Positions 15,903 through 24,193 of a DNA stretch of 64,000 nucleotides are shown here, piece by piece. The position numbers and the translations under genes are program-made. The stretch's first letter is position 1, and the number at the start of each line of letters is the position of its first letter. A model generated the notes under the pieces. The model was given only the letters and a program-made list of their open reading frames with translations, was not told where the DNA came from and did not search any database. The DNA comes from Nonomuraea montanisoli. Its GTDB lineage: Bacteria > Actinomycetota > Actinomycetes > Streptosporangiales > Streptosporangiaceae. The stretch is from NCBI RefSeq assembly GCF_013363975.1, contig NZ_JABWGN010000004.1, positions 186,001 through 250,000 of the forward strand, read 5' to 3'.

Positions 15903-16745
15903 ATGGACGCACTCCTCGCCGCCCTGGCCGACCCGGCCCGCTGGCGGCTCGTGAACCTGCTGGCCGAGCGGCCCCGCCCGGTCGGCGTCCTCGCCCGGCT
16001 CGCCGAGGCGCGCCAGCCGCAGACGACCAAGCACCTGCAGACCCTGGAGCGCGCCGGGGTCGTCACCTCCCAGCGCAGCGGCCAGCGCCGCGTCTACGCG
16101 CTGCGGCCCGGCCCCCTGCGGGAGCTGGCGGCCGCGCTGAGCCGGCTCGCCGACACCGCGGACCAGGCCGGCGGCCCGCGTGAGACGTACGACCGCTACG
16201 GGGTGAGCCTCCAGGCCGAACGGCTCGCCGCGGAGGAGACGGGGTGGGCCGACGGGCGCTCGTTCAGGTTCGCCCGGTCGCTCGCGGGCCCTCCCGAGCT
16301 GGTCTGGCGCCACCTGACCGAGACGTCCTTGCTCGCCCGCTGGTGGACGCCCGACGACCTGCGCGTCTCCGAGCTCGTGTTCGACGCGCGGCCGGGCGGG
16401 CGGATCGTCCTGGAGTACCGCGACGCCGAGGACGCCGACGGCTCCGACCCGGTCGCCGGGCGCGGGGAGGGAGTCGTCGAGGACGTCCTGACCGGCGAGC
16501 GCCTGTCGTACCGGCTCTCCCCCCTGCTCCCCGGCGGCGGGACGGCCTTCACCGCCCACGTCACCCTCGACCTCCGTCCCACCGGCACCGGCACGGACCT
16601 CGACGTCCTGTACCGGATCACCGACAGCACCATCGACTCCGCGGACTTCGTCGCGGGCATCGAGATCGGCTTCGGCCAGAGCCTCGACAAGCTCGCGGCG
16701 ACCCTCGCCGCGCCCTCCCCCACCACCCCAAGGAGCACCACGTGA
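15903..16745 (+). CDS. ArsR-type HTH fused to an SRPBCC (AHSA1-like) domain
   Basis: A 280-residue fusion. Residues 1-90 are an ArsR-like winged helix (LADPARWRLVNLLAERPRPV, then QPQTTKHLQTLERAGVVTS, RRVYALRPGPL). Residues about 115-270 match the AHSA1/CalC-like SRPBCC fold (FRFARSLAGPPELVWRHLTE, LLARWWTPDDL, GGRIVLEYRD, GIEIGFGQSLDKLA), a hydrophobic-ligand pocket. This could be a one-component sensor in which the SRPBCC part binds the inducer. There is no CxC metal site. It overlaps the next gene by 4 bp (GTGA), forming an operon with the reductase-like protein. Confidence 0.9.
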   Translation: MDALLAALADPARWRLVNLLAERPRPVGVLARLAEARQPQTTKHLQTLERAGVVTSQRSGQRRVYALRPGPLRELAAALSRLADTADQAGGPRETYDRYGVSLQAERLAAEETGWADGRSFRFARSLAGPPELVWRHLTETSLLARWWTPDDLRVSELVFDARPGGRIVLEYRDAEDADGSDPVAGRGEGVVEDVLTGERLSYRLSPLLPGGGTAFTAHVTLDLRPTGTGTDLDVLYRITDSTIDSADFVAGIEIGFGQSLDKLAATLAAPSPTTPRSTT

Positions 16746-17344
16746 CCGAGCAGACCACCCCCCGCAGGGTCGTCACCAACATGAGCCTCTCCCTCGACGG
16801 CCACTACGCCGGGCCGGGCGACCCGCGCGACATGGGCTGGGTGATGCCGTACGCCGTCACCGACGTCGCCCGCGACCACCTGACGAGCCTCTGGGAGCCG
16901 GCGACGACCGCCCTGCTCGGGCGGGTCAACGCCGAGGGCTTCCTCGGTTTCTGGCCCACCGTCATCGGCATGGAGGGCGCCGACCCGCGCGACGAGGGCT
17001 TCGCGAAGTGGCTCGTCGACGCCGACAAGGTGGTCCTCTCCTCCACCCTCGCCGAGGCGCCGTGGGAGCGGACGACGATCGCCGACCGGCCGGCCGCCGA
17101 GGTGGTCGAGGACCTCAGGCGGACCGAGGGCGGCGACATCCTCGTGCTCTCCAGCGCGAGCGTCATCAAGGCGCTGCTGGCGGCCGACCAGGTCGACCGG
17201 CTGGCGCTCACGGTCTTCCCGGTCTTCCTCGGCGGCGGGCCGCGCCTCTTCGACGACGGCCTGCCCGCGGGGCGGTGGTCGCTGGTCAACCAGGCCGCGG
17301 GCGAGCACGGCACCCTGGCCCTGGTGTACGACCGGCTCCGCTGA
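16742..17344 (+). CDS. Dihydrofolate reductase-family (RibD C-terminal-like) protein
   Basis: A 200-residue protein of the RibD_C/DHFR-like fold. It begins RRVVTNMSLSLDGHYAGPGD, the family's strand-1 and 'SLDG' motif; later blocks are TTALLGRVNAEGF, KVVLSSTLAE, GGDILVLSSASVIKALL and the GGG loop FPVFLGGGPRLFDDG. Such stand-alone proteins are NADPH-dependent reductases of unknown substrate. The GTG start at 16742 overlaps the ArsR-SRPBCC stop codon, so the fusion regulator almost certainly controls this gene. Confidence 0.9.
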   Translation: MTEQTTPRRVVTNMSLSLDGHYAGPGDPRDMGWVMPYAVTDVARDHLTSLWEPATTALLGRVNAEGFLGFWPTVIGMEGADPRDEGFAKWLVDADKVVLSSTLAEAPWERTTIADRPAAEVVEDLRRTEGGDILVLSSASVIKALLAADQVDRLALTVFPVFLGGGPRLFDDGLPAGRWSLVNQAAGEHGTLALVYDRLR

Positions 17345-17462
17345 CGCTCCTCGTGCGGCATGGCCGTGATCGTGCCGATGTGGCACCATTCGGAAGTCGC
17401 ACCTCCTGCCCGCCATCGCGGCGTTCGCGGCGGCGGGCGCCCCTAGCCCTGGCGGAGCCGCC

Positions 17463-19232
17463 ATGAAGGTCTCGGAGCGCGTGTACGCCGGCGCGGCGGT
17501 CGCCGCGGGCGTGGTGGTGCTGGTCGTCGTCCTGCGGTACGGCGGGGCGATCCAGCCGGAGATCCCGGGGCTGCCCACCGCCGGGCCGATCACCGTGTGG
17601 GGCCTGCCGCTGGTCCGCCTCCTCGCCGACATGTGCGCCCTGGCCTGTGTCGGGACGCTCACCGCGGCCGCCCTCGCCCCCGCCGGCTCGCCCGAGGCCG
17701 GCAGGTGCGCGCGCGCAGCCGGGCGGTGGGCGCTCGGCTGGGCGTTCGCGGCCGCGCTCGGCTACCTGGCGACCCTGTCCGATCTCATCCCGCTGCCCGC
17801 CGTCAACCTGCTGACCTCGCCGGACATGCTGGAGTTCGGCCTGTCGATCCCGCAGACCCAGGCGCTGCTGCTGGTGGCCGGCGTGGCGCTGGTGGTGGCC
17901 GTGTCCGCCGGGGCGCCGGTGCCGGCCCGCCTGGCGGTCGCGGTGTTCGGGCTGTTACCGCCCGCGTACGTGGGGCACGCGGCCTCGGCCGGCGACCACG
18001 ACATCGCGATCTCCGCCCTGATGGCCCATCTGGTGCCGGTGTCGGTCTGGGTGGGCGGCCTGGCCGCCGTGCTCGTCCACTTCCGCCGCTCCCCCGACCT
18101 GCCGGTGGTGCTGCCCCGGTTCAGCGCGGTCGCGCTGTGCTGCTTCGCGGCGGTGGCCGTCTCGGGCGTGGCGAGCGCGTGGGTGCGGCTCGGCACGCCG
18201 TCCGACCTCTGGCGGACCGGGTACGGGCAGTTGCTGCTGGCCAAGGCGGCCGCGCTGGTGCTCCTCGGGCTGTTCGGCTGGAACCATCGCCGCCACACGG
18301 TCGCCGGGATCGCCGACCGCGGCGTGCGGCGGACGTTCGTCCGGCTGGCGTTCGGCGAGGTGACCGTGATGGCGGCCGCGATCGGGCTGGCCGTCGGCCT
18401 GTCCCGTACCCCGCCGCCGCCCGGCGCCGGGGGCGGCCACGATCATCTCGTCCTGGAGTACACCCTCGCGCCCTTCAGCCCCTCGGCGCTGGTCACCGAG
18501 GTCCGGCTGGATCCGGCGATCCTGCTGCTGCTCGCCCTGCCGGCGGCCGGCTACTGGGCAGGCGTGCGCAGGGTGCCCGGCTGGCCGGTCTCCCGGACGC
18601 TGGCCTTCTCCGCCGGCCTGGCGGCGGCCGCGCTGGTGCTCCTCGGCGGTGTGGGCGGGTACGCGCGGGCGATGCTGTCGGTCCACGCGCTCCAGCACAC
18701 CGTGCTCGCCGTCGTCGCGCCGTACCTGCTCTGCCTGGGCGCCCCGCTCACGCTGGCGGCCGAGGCCACCGCCATGTCGCCGGAGTCCTGGCGGCTGCCC
18801 CGCCTCCGGTCCCTGATGATCGCCTACCCGGTCGCGTTCGTGCTGCTGTACGTGACGCCGTGGCTGCCGTGGTCCCTGTCCGGTTACGCCCCGCACGTGC
18901 TCACGGAGTTCCTCTTCCTCGGTCTGGGCCTGGTCGTCTTCTGGGTGCTGGCCGGTGTGGACCCGCTGCCCCGCCCGGTTCCCTGGGCGGCGCGGGCCCG
19001 GCTGCTGGCCGTGGTGGCGGCCGTCCACGTCGTCCTGGGCGCGTACCTGATCCTCGGGCCGCGGGTCGGGGGCGCGTGGTTCGAGCTGGCCGCCCCGCCC
19101 GGCGTGCCGGACGTGCCGGGCGACCAGCGGCTGGCCGGAGCCGTGGCCCTGCTCCTCCCCCTGACGGCGCTCGCCGTACTGGCGGTCCGCATGGCCTGGC
19201 TCAGGATGGACGCCCTGGCCCGGGTGCGCTGA
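17463..19232 (+). CDS. CopD-CtaG fusion: copper resistance/cytochrome oxidase assembly membrane protein
   Basis: A 589-residue polytopic membrane protein with about 14-15 hydrophobic segments. The N-terminal half (to about residue 310) is CopD-like, with HAASAGDHDIAISALMAHLV and GYGQLLLAKAAALVLLGLFG. The C-terminal half (about 330-585) is the caa3/CtaG-type domain with SVHALQHTVLAVVAPYLLCL. These fusions are common in actinobacteria and are thought to move copper toward the oxidase. ATG at 17463. Monocistronic: 118 bp after the reductase gene and facing a minus-strand gene. Confidence 0.93.
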   Translation: MKVSERVYAGAAVAAGVVVLVVVLRYGGAIQPEIPGLPTAGPITVWGLPLVRLLADMCALACVGTLTAAALAPAGSPEAGRCARAAGRWALGWAFAAALGYLATLSDLIPLPAVNLLTSPDMLEFGLSIPQTQALLLVAGVALVVAVSAGAPVPARLAVAVFGLLPPAYVGHAASAGDHDIAISALMAHLVPVSVWVGGLAAVLVHFRRSPDLPVVLPRFSAVALCCFAAVAVSGVASAWVRLGTPSDLWRTGYGQLLLAKAAALVLLGLFGWNHRRHTVAGIADRGVRRTFVRLAFGEVTVMAAAIGLAVGLSRTPPPPGAGGGHDHLVLEYTLAPFSPSALVTEVRLDPAILLLLALPAAGYWAGVRRVPGWPVSRTLAFSAGLAAAALVLLGGVGGYARAMLSVHALQHTVLAVVAPYLLCLGAPLTLAAEATAMSPESWRLPRLRSLMIAYPVAFVLLYVTPWLPWSLSGYAPHVLTEFLFLGLGLVVFWVLAGVDPLPRPVPWAARARLLAVVAAVHVVLGAYLILGPRVGGAWFELAAPPGVPDVPGDQRLAGAVALLLPLTALAVLAVRMAWLRMDALARVR

Positions 19233-19267
19233 GCCCGTCACCCGGCGCCCGTCCTGAGCCGCGCCGC

Positions 19268-20059
19268 CTACGCCCAGGTACGGGGGAAGGTGTCGCCGTC
19301 CAGCCGGTCGCCGGCGGCGAGGCCGAGCGGATCGGTCACGACGTGCCCGTTCCCGTCGTAACGCGTCTCCTCGTCCATGTAGATCGTGACGTGCGCGAGC
19401 CGGGCCTGGTCGGTGCGGTTGGGCAGCGCCATGTGCCCGGTGTAGCCGCTGTGGAAGGTGCAGTCGCCGGCGCGGAGCGGCAGCGTGACCCGGGGGATCC
19501 AGCGCAGCGACGGGTCCGTCTCGAACAGGTCCTCCTCGTGGTGGAGGTCCTGCGGGCGCAGGCCGGTGCGGTCCTGGGTGCCGGGCAGGAAGGTCATGCA
19601 GCCGCGCTCCGGCGGCACGTCGACCAGCGCGATCCACGCCGACAGCGGGAGCCGGTCGCCCGTGTGCGGCCAGTACGGCCGGTCCTGGTGGAACTCCGTG
19701 GCGGCGTTGTTGTGCGGCTCCTTGACCAGCATCTGGTCGTGCCAGAGCCGCAGCGGGAAGCCGGCGAGCTGCTCGGCGACGCGGGCGAGCCGCGGATGGA
19801 GCGTGAGCTCCCGCAGCGTCCGGTCGCGCTGCCAGACGTTGACGAGCTGGCTGAAGACGCCCTGCTTCTCCAGGCTCTCCGCGCGATGCGCCTCCAGGAA
19901 CGCCTCGGCGCCGGCCCGGAAGCGCTCGACCTCGCCGGGGTCGAGGACGCCTCGCACTCGGACGAAACCGTGTTCGCGGTACGCCGCCACCAGCTCCTCC
20001 GGCACCCGGCCGTCGGCTCCGACGTCGCTGCCGTACTGCTCGCTCGTGGTCGTCGCCAT
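19268..20059 (-). CDS. Phytanoyl-CoA dioxygenase (PhyH) family protein
   Basis: A 263-residue Fe(II)/2-oxoglutarate oxygenase. The iron ligands are visible as H-x-D in ATEFHQDRPYWPHTGD and a distal His in HSGYTGHMALPNRT, with a following Arg (ARLAHVTIYMD) for the 2-oxoglutarate carboxylate. The GCMTFLPGTQD stretch is typical. It probably hydroxylates a small molecule; substrate unknown. ATG at 20059 after GGAGGTAGGAG. It is divergent from an AraC regulator with a 101-bp shared promoter region, so AraC control is likely. Confidence 0.9.
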   Translation of the reverse strand: MATTTSEQYGSDVGADGRVPEELVAAYREHGFVRVRGVLDPGEVERFRAGAEAFLEAHRAESLEKQGVFSQLVNVWQRDRTLRELTLHPRLARVAEQLAGFPLRLWHDQMLVKEPHNNAATEFHQDRPYWPHTGDRLPLSAWIALVDVPPERGCMTFLPGTQDRTGLRPQDLHHEEDLFETDPSLRWIPRVTLPLRAGDCTFHSGYTGHMALPNRTDQARLAHVTIYMDEETRYDGNGHVVTDPLGLAAGDRLDGDTFPRTWA

Positions 20060-20148
20060 CTCCTACCTCCAGGATCCGTGTGTTCGGGACACTGCAAGCG
20101 TCGTCGAGACGCACCGCCGCGGGCTAGGCCGATCCCGGCGAGCAGTCG

Positions 20149-20160
20149 TACGATCGCGAC
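20149..20160 (+). promoter_or_regulatory. -10 box giving a leaderless AraC transcript
   Basis: TACGAT (20149-20154) is followed by 6 nt and the ATG at 20161. No ribosome-binding site precedes the ATG. The box overlaps the palindrome TCGTACGA (20146-20153). Confidence 0.5.
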
Positions 20161-21048
20161 ATGCCAGCCACGCTGCACGAGCACGCGCTGTTCACCGGCG
20201 GCCCGGTCCTGGGCGGCGTCCACCTCCTGGATCTCGACATCGAGGCGCACGCGCACGACTTCCTGGAGATCGCCGTGATCGGGACCGGTCACGGCCGCCA
20301 CGTGACCAGCCAGGGCGAGCAGCCGCTGCGACCCGGGCAGGTCATCGTGCTGCGCCCCGGCGCCTGGCACGGGTTCCGCGACTGCGCGGACCTGACCGTC
20401 GCCAACTGCTGCCTGTCCGCCCAGGCGCTGCAGGCCGAGCTGTCGGCGCTGTACGACATCCCGATGCTGCGCCGGATCCTGTGGACCGACCCGGTGGCGT
20501 CCGGCACGCACGGCGTGGCGGTGACCGCCGTCGATCCGGCCGCCGCCGCGGAGGCCATCGCCGAGATCAGCCGCCTCGAACGCGACCTCGGAGCCGATCG
20601 GAGGCGGCCGGGCCGGGTGCTGGGCCGGCTGGTCACCGTGCTCGGCGTCCTGGCCGACGGCCGCGACCCCGGACCGGGGACGCCCGAGCCCGTCGTCCAT
20701 CCCGCCGTCGCCGCCACCGTCGCCCGGCTGGAGGCGGCGCCCGCCCATCCGTGGCGGCTGGACGACCTCGCCCGCGCGGTCAACCTCGACACCGCCTATC
20801 TCGGCCGGCTGTTCAGGCGGCACGTCGGGTTGACGCCGCTGGACTTCCTGGCCCGGTTGCGCGCCGAGCGGGCCGCCACCTTGCTGGCGCACTCGTCCCT
20901 GCCGGCCGCCCGGGTCGGCGCCGCGGTCGGCTGGGACGACCCGACCTACTTCGCCCGCCGCTTCCGGACGCTGGTGGGGCTGACGCCCACCGAGTACCGG
21001 CGACGCAGCCGATCAGCCGCCGGCGACGGGGCCCCGGCGGGTTCCTGA
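20161..21048 (+). CDS. AraC-family regulator with cupin sensor domain
   Basis: A 295-residue protein. Residues 1-90 are the AraC-type cupin (AHAHDFLEIAVIGTGHGRHV, LRPGQVIVLRPGAWHGF). Residues about 185-285 contain the two HTH motifs (LDDLARAVNLDTAYLGRLFR and VGAAVGWDDPTYFARRFRTL), ending GLTPTEYRRRSR. It likely activates the divergent PhyH gene in response to a small ligand. ATG at 20161, leaderless. Confidence 0.93.
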   Translation: MPATLHEHALFTGGPVLGGVHLLDLDIEAHAHDFLEIAVIGTGHGRHVTSQGEQPLRPGQVIVLRPGAWHGFRDCADLTVANCCLSAQALQAELSALYDIPMLRRILWTDPVASGTHGVAVTAVDPAAAAEAIAEISRLERDLGADRRRPGRVLGRLVTVLGVLADGRDPGPGTPEPVVHPAVAATVARLEAAPAHPWRLDDLARAVNLDTAYLGRLFRRHVGLTPLDFLARLRAERAATLLAHSSLPAARVGAAVGWDDPTYFARRFRTLVGLTPTEYRRRSRSAAGDGAPAGS

Positions 21049-21102
21049 CCCGCGTACGGACGCACGGGCCGCGCGTCCGGGCCCGCCGAGGTCGAGCCTC
21101 GC

Positions 21103-21828
21103 TCAGCAGCCGAGGACGTCGGCCAGGTGGTCGAAGCCGGTCACGGCGAGATCGGCGGCGACGTCGGCCGCCCGGTCGGCGGTGCGGCCGGGACCCTTCT
21201 CCAGCGGCCGTTCGAGGAACGCGGTGGCGAGCCCCGCGTCGCGGGCGCCGTCGATGTCCCACCGGTGGGCGGCGACCAGGAGCACCTGGCCGGGATCGAC
21301 GTCGAGGAGTTCGGCGACGGTGAGATAGGCCCGGGGCGCCGGCTTGTAGGCGCGGGCGAGCTCGGCCGACACGATGCAGTCGAAGGGCAGTCCCTCGGCC
21401 TTGACCAGGGTCGTCAGCAGCGCGAATCCCCCGTTCGACAAGGTGGTCACCACGTGGCGGCGCCGCAGCCTGGCCAGTCCCGGCACCGCGTCCCGCCAGG
21501 CGGGCAGGCGGTGCCAGGCGTGGACGAGCCGCCGGCGCGCCGCCTCGTCGAACGCGCCCGCCACGCCGCGCTCGTCGAGGAGGTCGTCGAGCGACTCGCG
21601 GTGCAGGGTGTCGAGGGGGACCCAGTCCCGCTCGCCACGGTTCACGCGTCGCAGGGACGGCAGGTAGCGCTCGCGCCAGGCGTCGGCGAACGCGCCGGCG
21701 TCCAGGCCGACGCCGCGGTCGGCGGCGATCCGGGCGGCCTGATCGGCGACCCCGGTGCGCCAGTCGACGGTCGTTCCGAAGATGTCGCAGGCCACGACAC
21801 GGATCGAGGCCGGGTCGAACGTCCCCAT
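21103..21828 (-). CDS. HAD-superfamily hydrolase, haloacid dehalogenase type II-like
   Basis: A 241-residue HAD protein. Motif I VACDIFGTTVDW carries the nucleophilic Asp; motif II is TTLSNGG; motif III Lys is in ARAYKPAPRAY; motif IV is near LLVAAHRWDIDGARDAG. The overall length and the FGT-DW signature match L-2-haloacid dehalogenases and related phosphatases. Actual substrate cannot be told from sequence. ATG at 21828 behind AAGGGGGTGTCC; an upstream extension to 21918 has no ribosome-binding site. Divergent from the dienelactone hydrolase gene. Confidence 0.88.
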   Translation of the reverse strand: MGTFDPASIRVVACDIFGTTVDWRTGVADQAARIAADRGVGLDAGAFADAWRERYLPSLRRVNRGERDWVPLDTLHRESLDDLLDERGVAGAFDEAARRRLVHAWHRLPAWRDAVPGLARLRRRHVVTTLSNGGFALLTTLVKAEGLPFDCIVSAELARAYKPAPRAYLTVAELLDVDPGQVLLVAAHRWDIDGARDAGLATAFLERPLEKGPGRTADRAADVAADLAVTGFDHLADVLGC

Positions 21829-21956
21829 GGACACCCCCTTCCTTCCCGGGTGTGCCCGTGCGCGAGCCGTGGAACCCGGCGAGCTGGACAAGATCGAGCA
21901 GGCATGACTTACTGTCACGGATCAGCCGCGTCGCGGGGAGCAGTCAGGGGGGCACC

Positions 21957-22535
21957 ATGGCCGAGGTCGTTCTGTTTCATCACGCGCTGGGGCTCACGCC
22001 GGGCGTCACCGCGTTCGCCGGCGAACTGCGCCAGGCCGGGCACACCGTCCACACGCCCGACCTCTTCGAGGGCCGCACGCTCGGCGGCATCGAGGAAGGG
22101 ATGGCGTACGTCCAGGAGCTCGGCTTCGGCGCCGTGATCGAGCGCGGCACCCGGGCGGTCGAGCACCTGCCCGCCGGCCTGGTCTACGCCGGTTTCTCGC
22201 TCGGCGTGCTGCCCGCGCAGAAGCTGGCCCAGACCCGGCCCGGCGCCCGGGGCGCGCTGCTGTACTACGCCTGCGTGCCGCTCTCGGAGTTCGGCGACGC
22301 TTGGCCGGACGGCGTGCCGGTCCAGGTGCACGGCATGGACGCCGACCCGGTCTTCGCCGGCGAGGGCGACATCGATTTCGCCCGGGAGGTCGTCGACTCG
22401 GCCGGACAGGGCGAGCTGTTCCTGTATCCCGGCGACCAGCACTACTTCGCCGACCGCACGCTGCCCTCCTACGACGCGGACGCCGCCGCGCTGCTGCTCT
22501 CGCGCACGCTGGCGTTCCTGGGGTCCGTCGCCTGA
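21957..22535 (+). CDS. Dienelactone hydrolase-family protein
   Basis: A 192-residue alpha/beta hydrolase of the DLH type. The nucleophile elbow YAGFSLG has Ser where classical dienelactone hydrolases carry Cys; the acid is in HGMDADPVF and the His in GDQHYFAD. It starts VVLFHHALGLTPGVTAFAGE, as related actinobacterial proteins do. Cytoplasmic, no signal peptide. ATG at 21957 with AGGGGGG upstream. The following ArsR gene (105 bp on) may regulate it, though an own promoter for ArsR is visible. Confidence 0.87.
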   Translation: MAEVVLFHHALGLTPGVTAFAGELRQAGHTVHTPDLFEGRTLGGIEEGMAYVQELGFGAVIERGTRAVEHLPAGLVYAGFSLGVLPAQKLAQTRPGARGALLYYACVPLSEFGDAWPDGVPVQVHGMDADPVFAGEGDIDFAREVVDSAGQGELFLYPGDQHYFADRTLPSYDADAAALLLSRTLAFLGSVA

Positions 22536-22580
22536 CCCGCGAAGCGCCGGGCGTCCCACCCCGGGCGTGGCCGGATATCA

Positions 22581-22617
22581 TATCGATACTCTTCGAATCA
22601 TCGAGCTAATCATCGAG
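22581..22617 (+). promoter_or_regulatory. AT-rich promoter/operator of the ArsR gene
   Basis: TATCGATA (22581-22588) is followed by two direct copies of AATCATCGAG (22596-22605 and 22608-22617) 12 bp apart, about one helical turn. Placement 24-60 bp before the ArsR ATG suggests operator half-sites. Confidence 0.5.
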
Positions 22618-22640
22618 TTTCCGAGTCAGCTGGACGGCCC

Positions 22641-22982
22641 ATGGCGACCCGCACCACATCCTCGCCGGACACCTCGGCCCACCTGTTGGAGATCTTCAAG
22701 GCGCTCGCCAACCCCGTACGGCTCCAGGTGCTGCAGTGGCTGCGCGATCCCGAGGCGAACTTCCCGGTGCACCACGGCATCGCCGACCCGCACGAGGTCG
22801 GCGTGTGCGTCAGCCACATCCAGGACAAGCTCGGCCTCGCCCAGTCGACCGTCTCGTCGTACATGGCGACGCTGGAGCGCGCCGGGCTGGTCATCTCCAC
22901 CCGCGTGGGCAAGTGGACGCACTACCGGCGGGACGAGGAACGCATCGCCCGGTTCACCGCCGAACTCGGCGACGTGCTCTAG
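22641..22982 (+). CDS. ArsR/SmtB-type winged-helix regulator
   Basis: A 113-residue protein with the ArsR fold: IFKALANPVRLQVLQWLRDP, the recognition helix LGLAQSTVSSYMATLERAGL and a basic wing STRVGKWTHYRRDEERI. Cys in GVCVSHI sits near the recognition helix, but no complete CxC or metal-box motif is present, so it may sense something other than metal. It converges on manA, whose stop codon lies 16 bp downstream. ATG at 22641. Confidence 0.9.
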   Translation: MATRTTSSPDTSAHLLEIFKALANPVRLQVLQWLRDPEANFPVHHGIADPHEVGVCVSHIQDKLGLAQSTVSSYMATLERAGLVISTRVGKWTHYRRDEERIARFTAELGDVL

Positions 22983-22998
22983 CGGCTCCCGCGCGACG

Positions 22999-24117
22999 TC
23001 AGATGCCCGGTTCGGCCACGAAGAGCGTCCCGTCCGCCGTGAGGTCGAGCGGTTCGGAGGCCGGGAGGAAGAGCGACTCCCCGGCCCTGACCGTGTGCGG
23101 CTCCGGCACCGACACCTTCGCGGTCCCGGCGGTGCACAGGACGATGCGCGGAAGACCCGCCGCCAGCTTCAGCGTCTCCCCCGCGTCGGCCCGGCGGAGG
23201 CGGAACTCGGGGGCGGGAGTGTCGTAGACGCCGTCCTGTGCCGTCACCTTGATCGGTCGGCGCGACGGATCCACGATGGCCAGCAGCCCTTCCGGATCGA
23301 CCGTCTTCGAGGTCAGGCCCGCGCGCAGGACGTTGTCGGACGCCCCCATGAGCTCCACCCCCAGCCCCTCCAGATAGCAGTGGACGACGCCGGCGCCGAG
23401 GAACATCCCCTCCCCGGGAGCGAGTTCGTGGTGTTCCAGCAGCAAGGGGGCCAGAACCATCGGGTCGTCCGGATGCCGTGCGACGAGGTTCTCGACGAGG
23501 CCGAACGCGGTGCCGTCGAGGGCGGCGGCCGACTCTCGGACCGCGGCCACCAGGTCGGATCGCCTTTCGAGCGGCCAGGTGGTGAGCCGCCGGAGGACGT
23601 CGAGGTGCGCGTCGCGATGATCGGCGGTGCGCAGGACGTCGACGAGTTCCGCCAGCGACTCGATCTTGAGCGCTTCCAGCAGGTCGGCCGCGGTGGACGG
23701 ATGGCGCAGCCCCGCCAGAGCGGAGAAGGGCGTCAGCGCGCAGATCAGTTCCGGCTTGGCGTAGGGGTCGACATAGTTGGCGTCGCCGCTGTCGAAGGCG
23801 CCGCGGGCCTGTTCCGGGCTCGGATGCACCTGGATCGACAGGGGTTGCGCCACGGCGATCATCTTCAACAGGTACGGCAGGCGAGCGCCGAACCGCTCCC
23901 TCGTGGCCGGGCCGATCTCGGCGTCGACGTCATGCGCGATCACCTCGGTCAGCGTCCGCCGTACGCCGTCGCGAACGAGCGTCGACGGGCCGGCGGCGTG
24001 GGCGCCCAGCCACATCTCCGCCTGCGGCCGGCCGGTCGGTGTCCTGCCGGCGAGCGCGGGAATGGCGGTGGGCGATCCCCAGTCGTATTCCTTGATGGTG
24101 TTGATCAGCGTGTGCAC
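22999..24117 (-). CDS. manA: Mannose-6-phosphate isomerase, class I
   Basis: A 372-residue zinc enzyme interconverting mannose-6-phosphate and fructose-6-phosphate. Family signatures are the start INTIKEYDWGSPTAIPAL, the zinc ligands in SIQVHPSPEQA, the YVDPYAKPELICALTPFSAL block and GEGMFLGAGVVHCYLEG. I choose GTG at 24117 because AGGAGG lies 8 nt upstream; the alternative GTG at 24123 would be too close. It follows the sugar ABC operon in the same direction but beyond a strong hairpin, so expression may be attenuated. Its presence suggests mannose or a related hexose is a transported sugar. Confidence 0.93.
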   Translation of the reverse strand: MHTLINTIKEYDWGSPTAIPALAGRTPTGRPQAEMWLGAHAAGPSTLVRDGVRRTLTEVIAHDVDAEIGPATRERFGARLPYLLKMIAVAQPLSIQVHPSPEQARGAFDSGDANYVDPYAKPELICALTPFSALAGLRHPSTAADLLEALKIESLAELVDVLRTADHRDAHLDVLRRLTTWPLERRSDLVAAVRESAAALDGTAFGLVENLVARHPDDPMVLAPLLLEHHELAPGEGMFLGAGVVHCYLEGLGVELMGASDNVLRAGLTSKTVDPEGLLAIVDPSRRPIKVTAQDGVYDTPAPEFRLRRADAGETLKLAAGLPRIVLCTAGTAKVSVPEPHTVRAGESLFLPASEPLDLTADGTLFVAEPGI

Positions 24118-24141
24118 GGTCACCGCCTCCTGGCGCGGTCC

Positions 24142-24182
24142 GCCGTCGCGCGTCCCGGGATCCTCCCGGGACGCGCGACGGC
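24142..24182 (-). terminator. Perfect 19-bp stem-loop between ABC operon and manA
   Basis: Arms GCCGTCGCGCGTCCCGGGA and its exact complement enclose a TCC loop, 11 nt beyond the stop codon of the binding-protein gene. This is the strongest hairpin in the window. It should end or attenuate the transporter transcript before manA. Confidence 0.8.
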
Positions 24183-24193
24183 ACATGGGGTGG

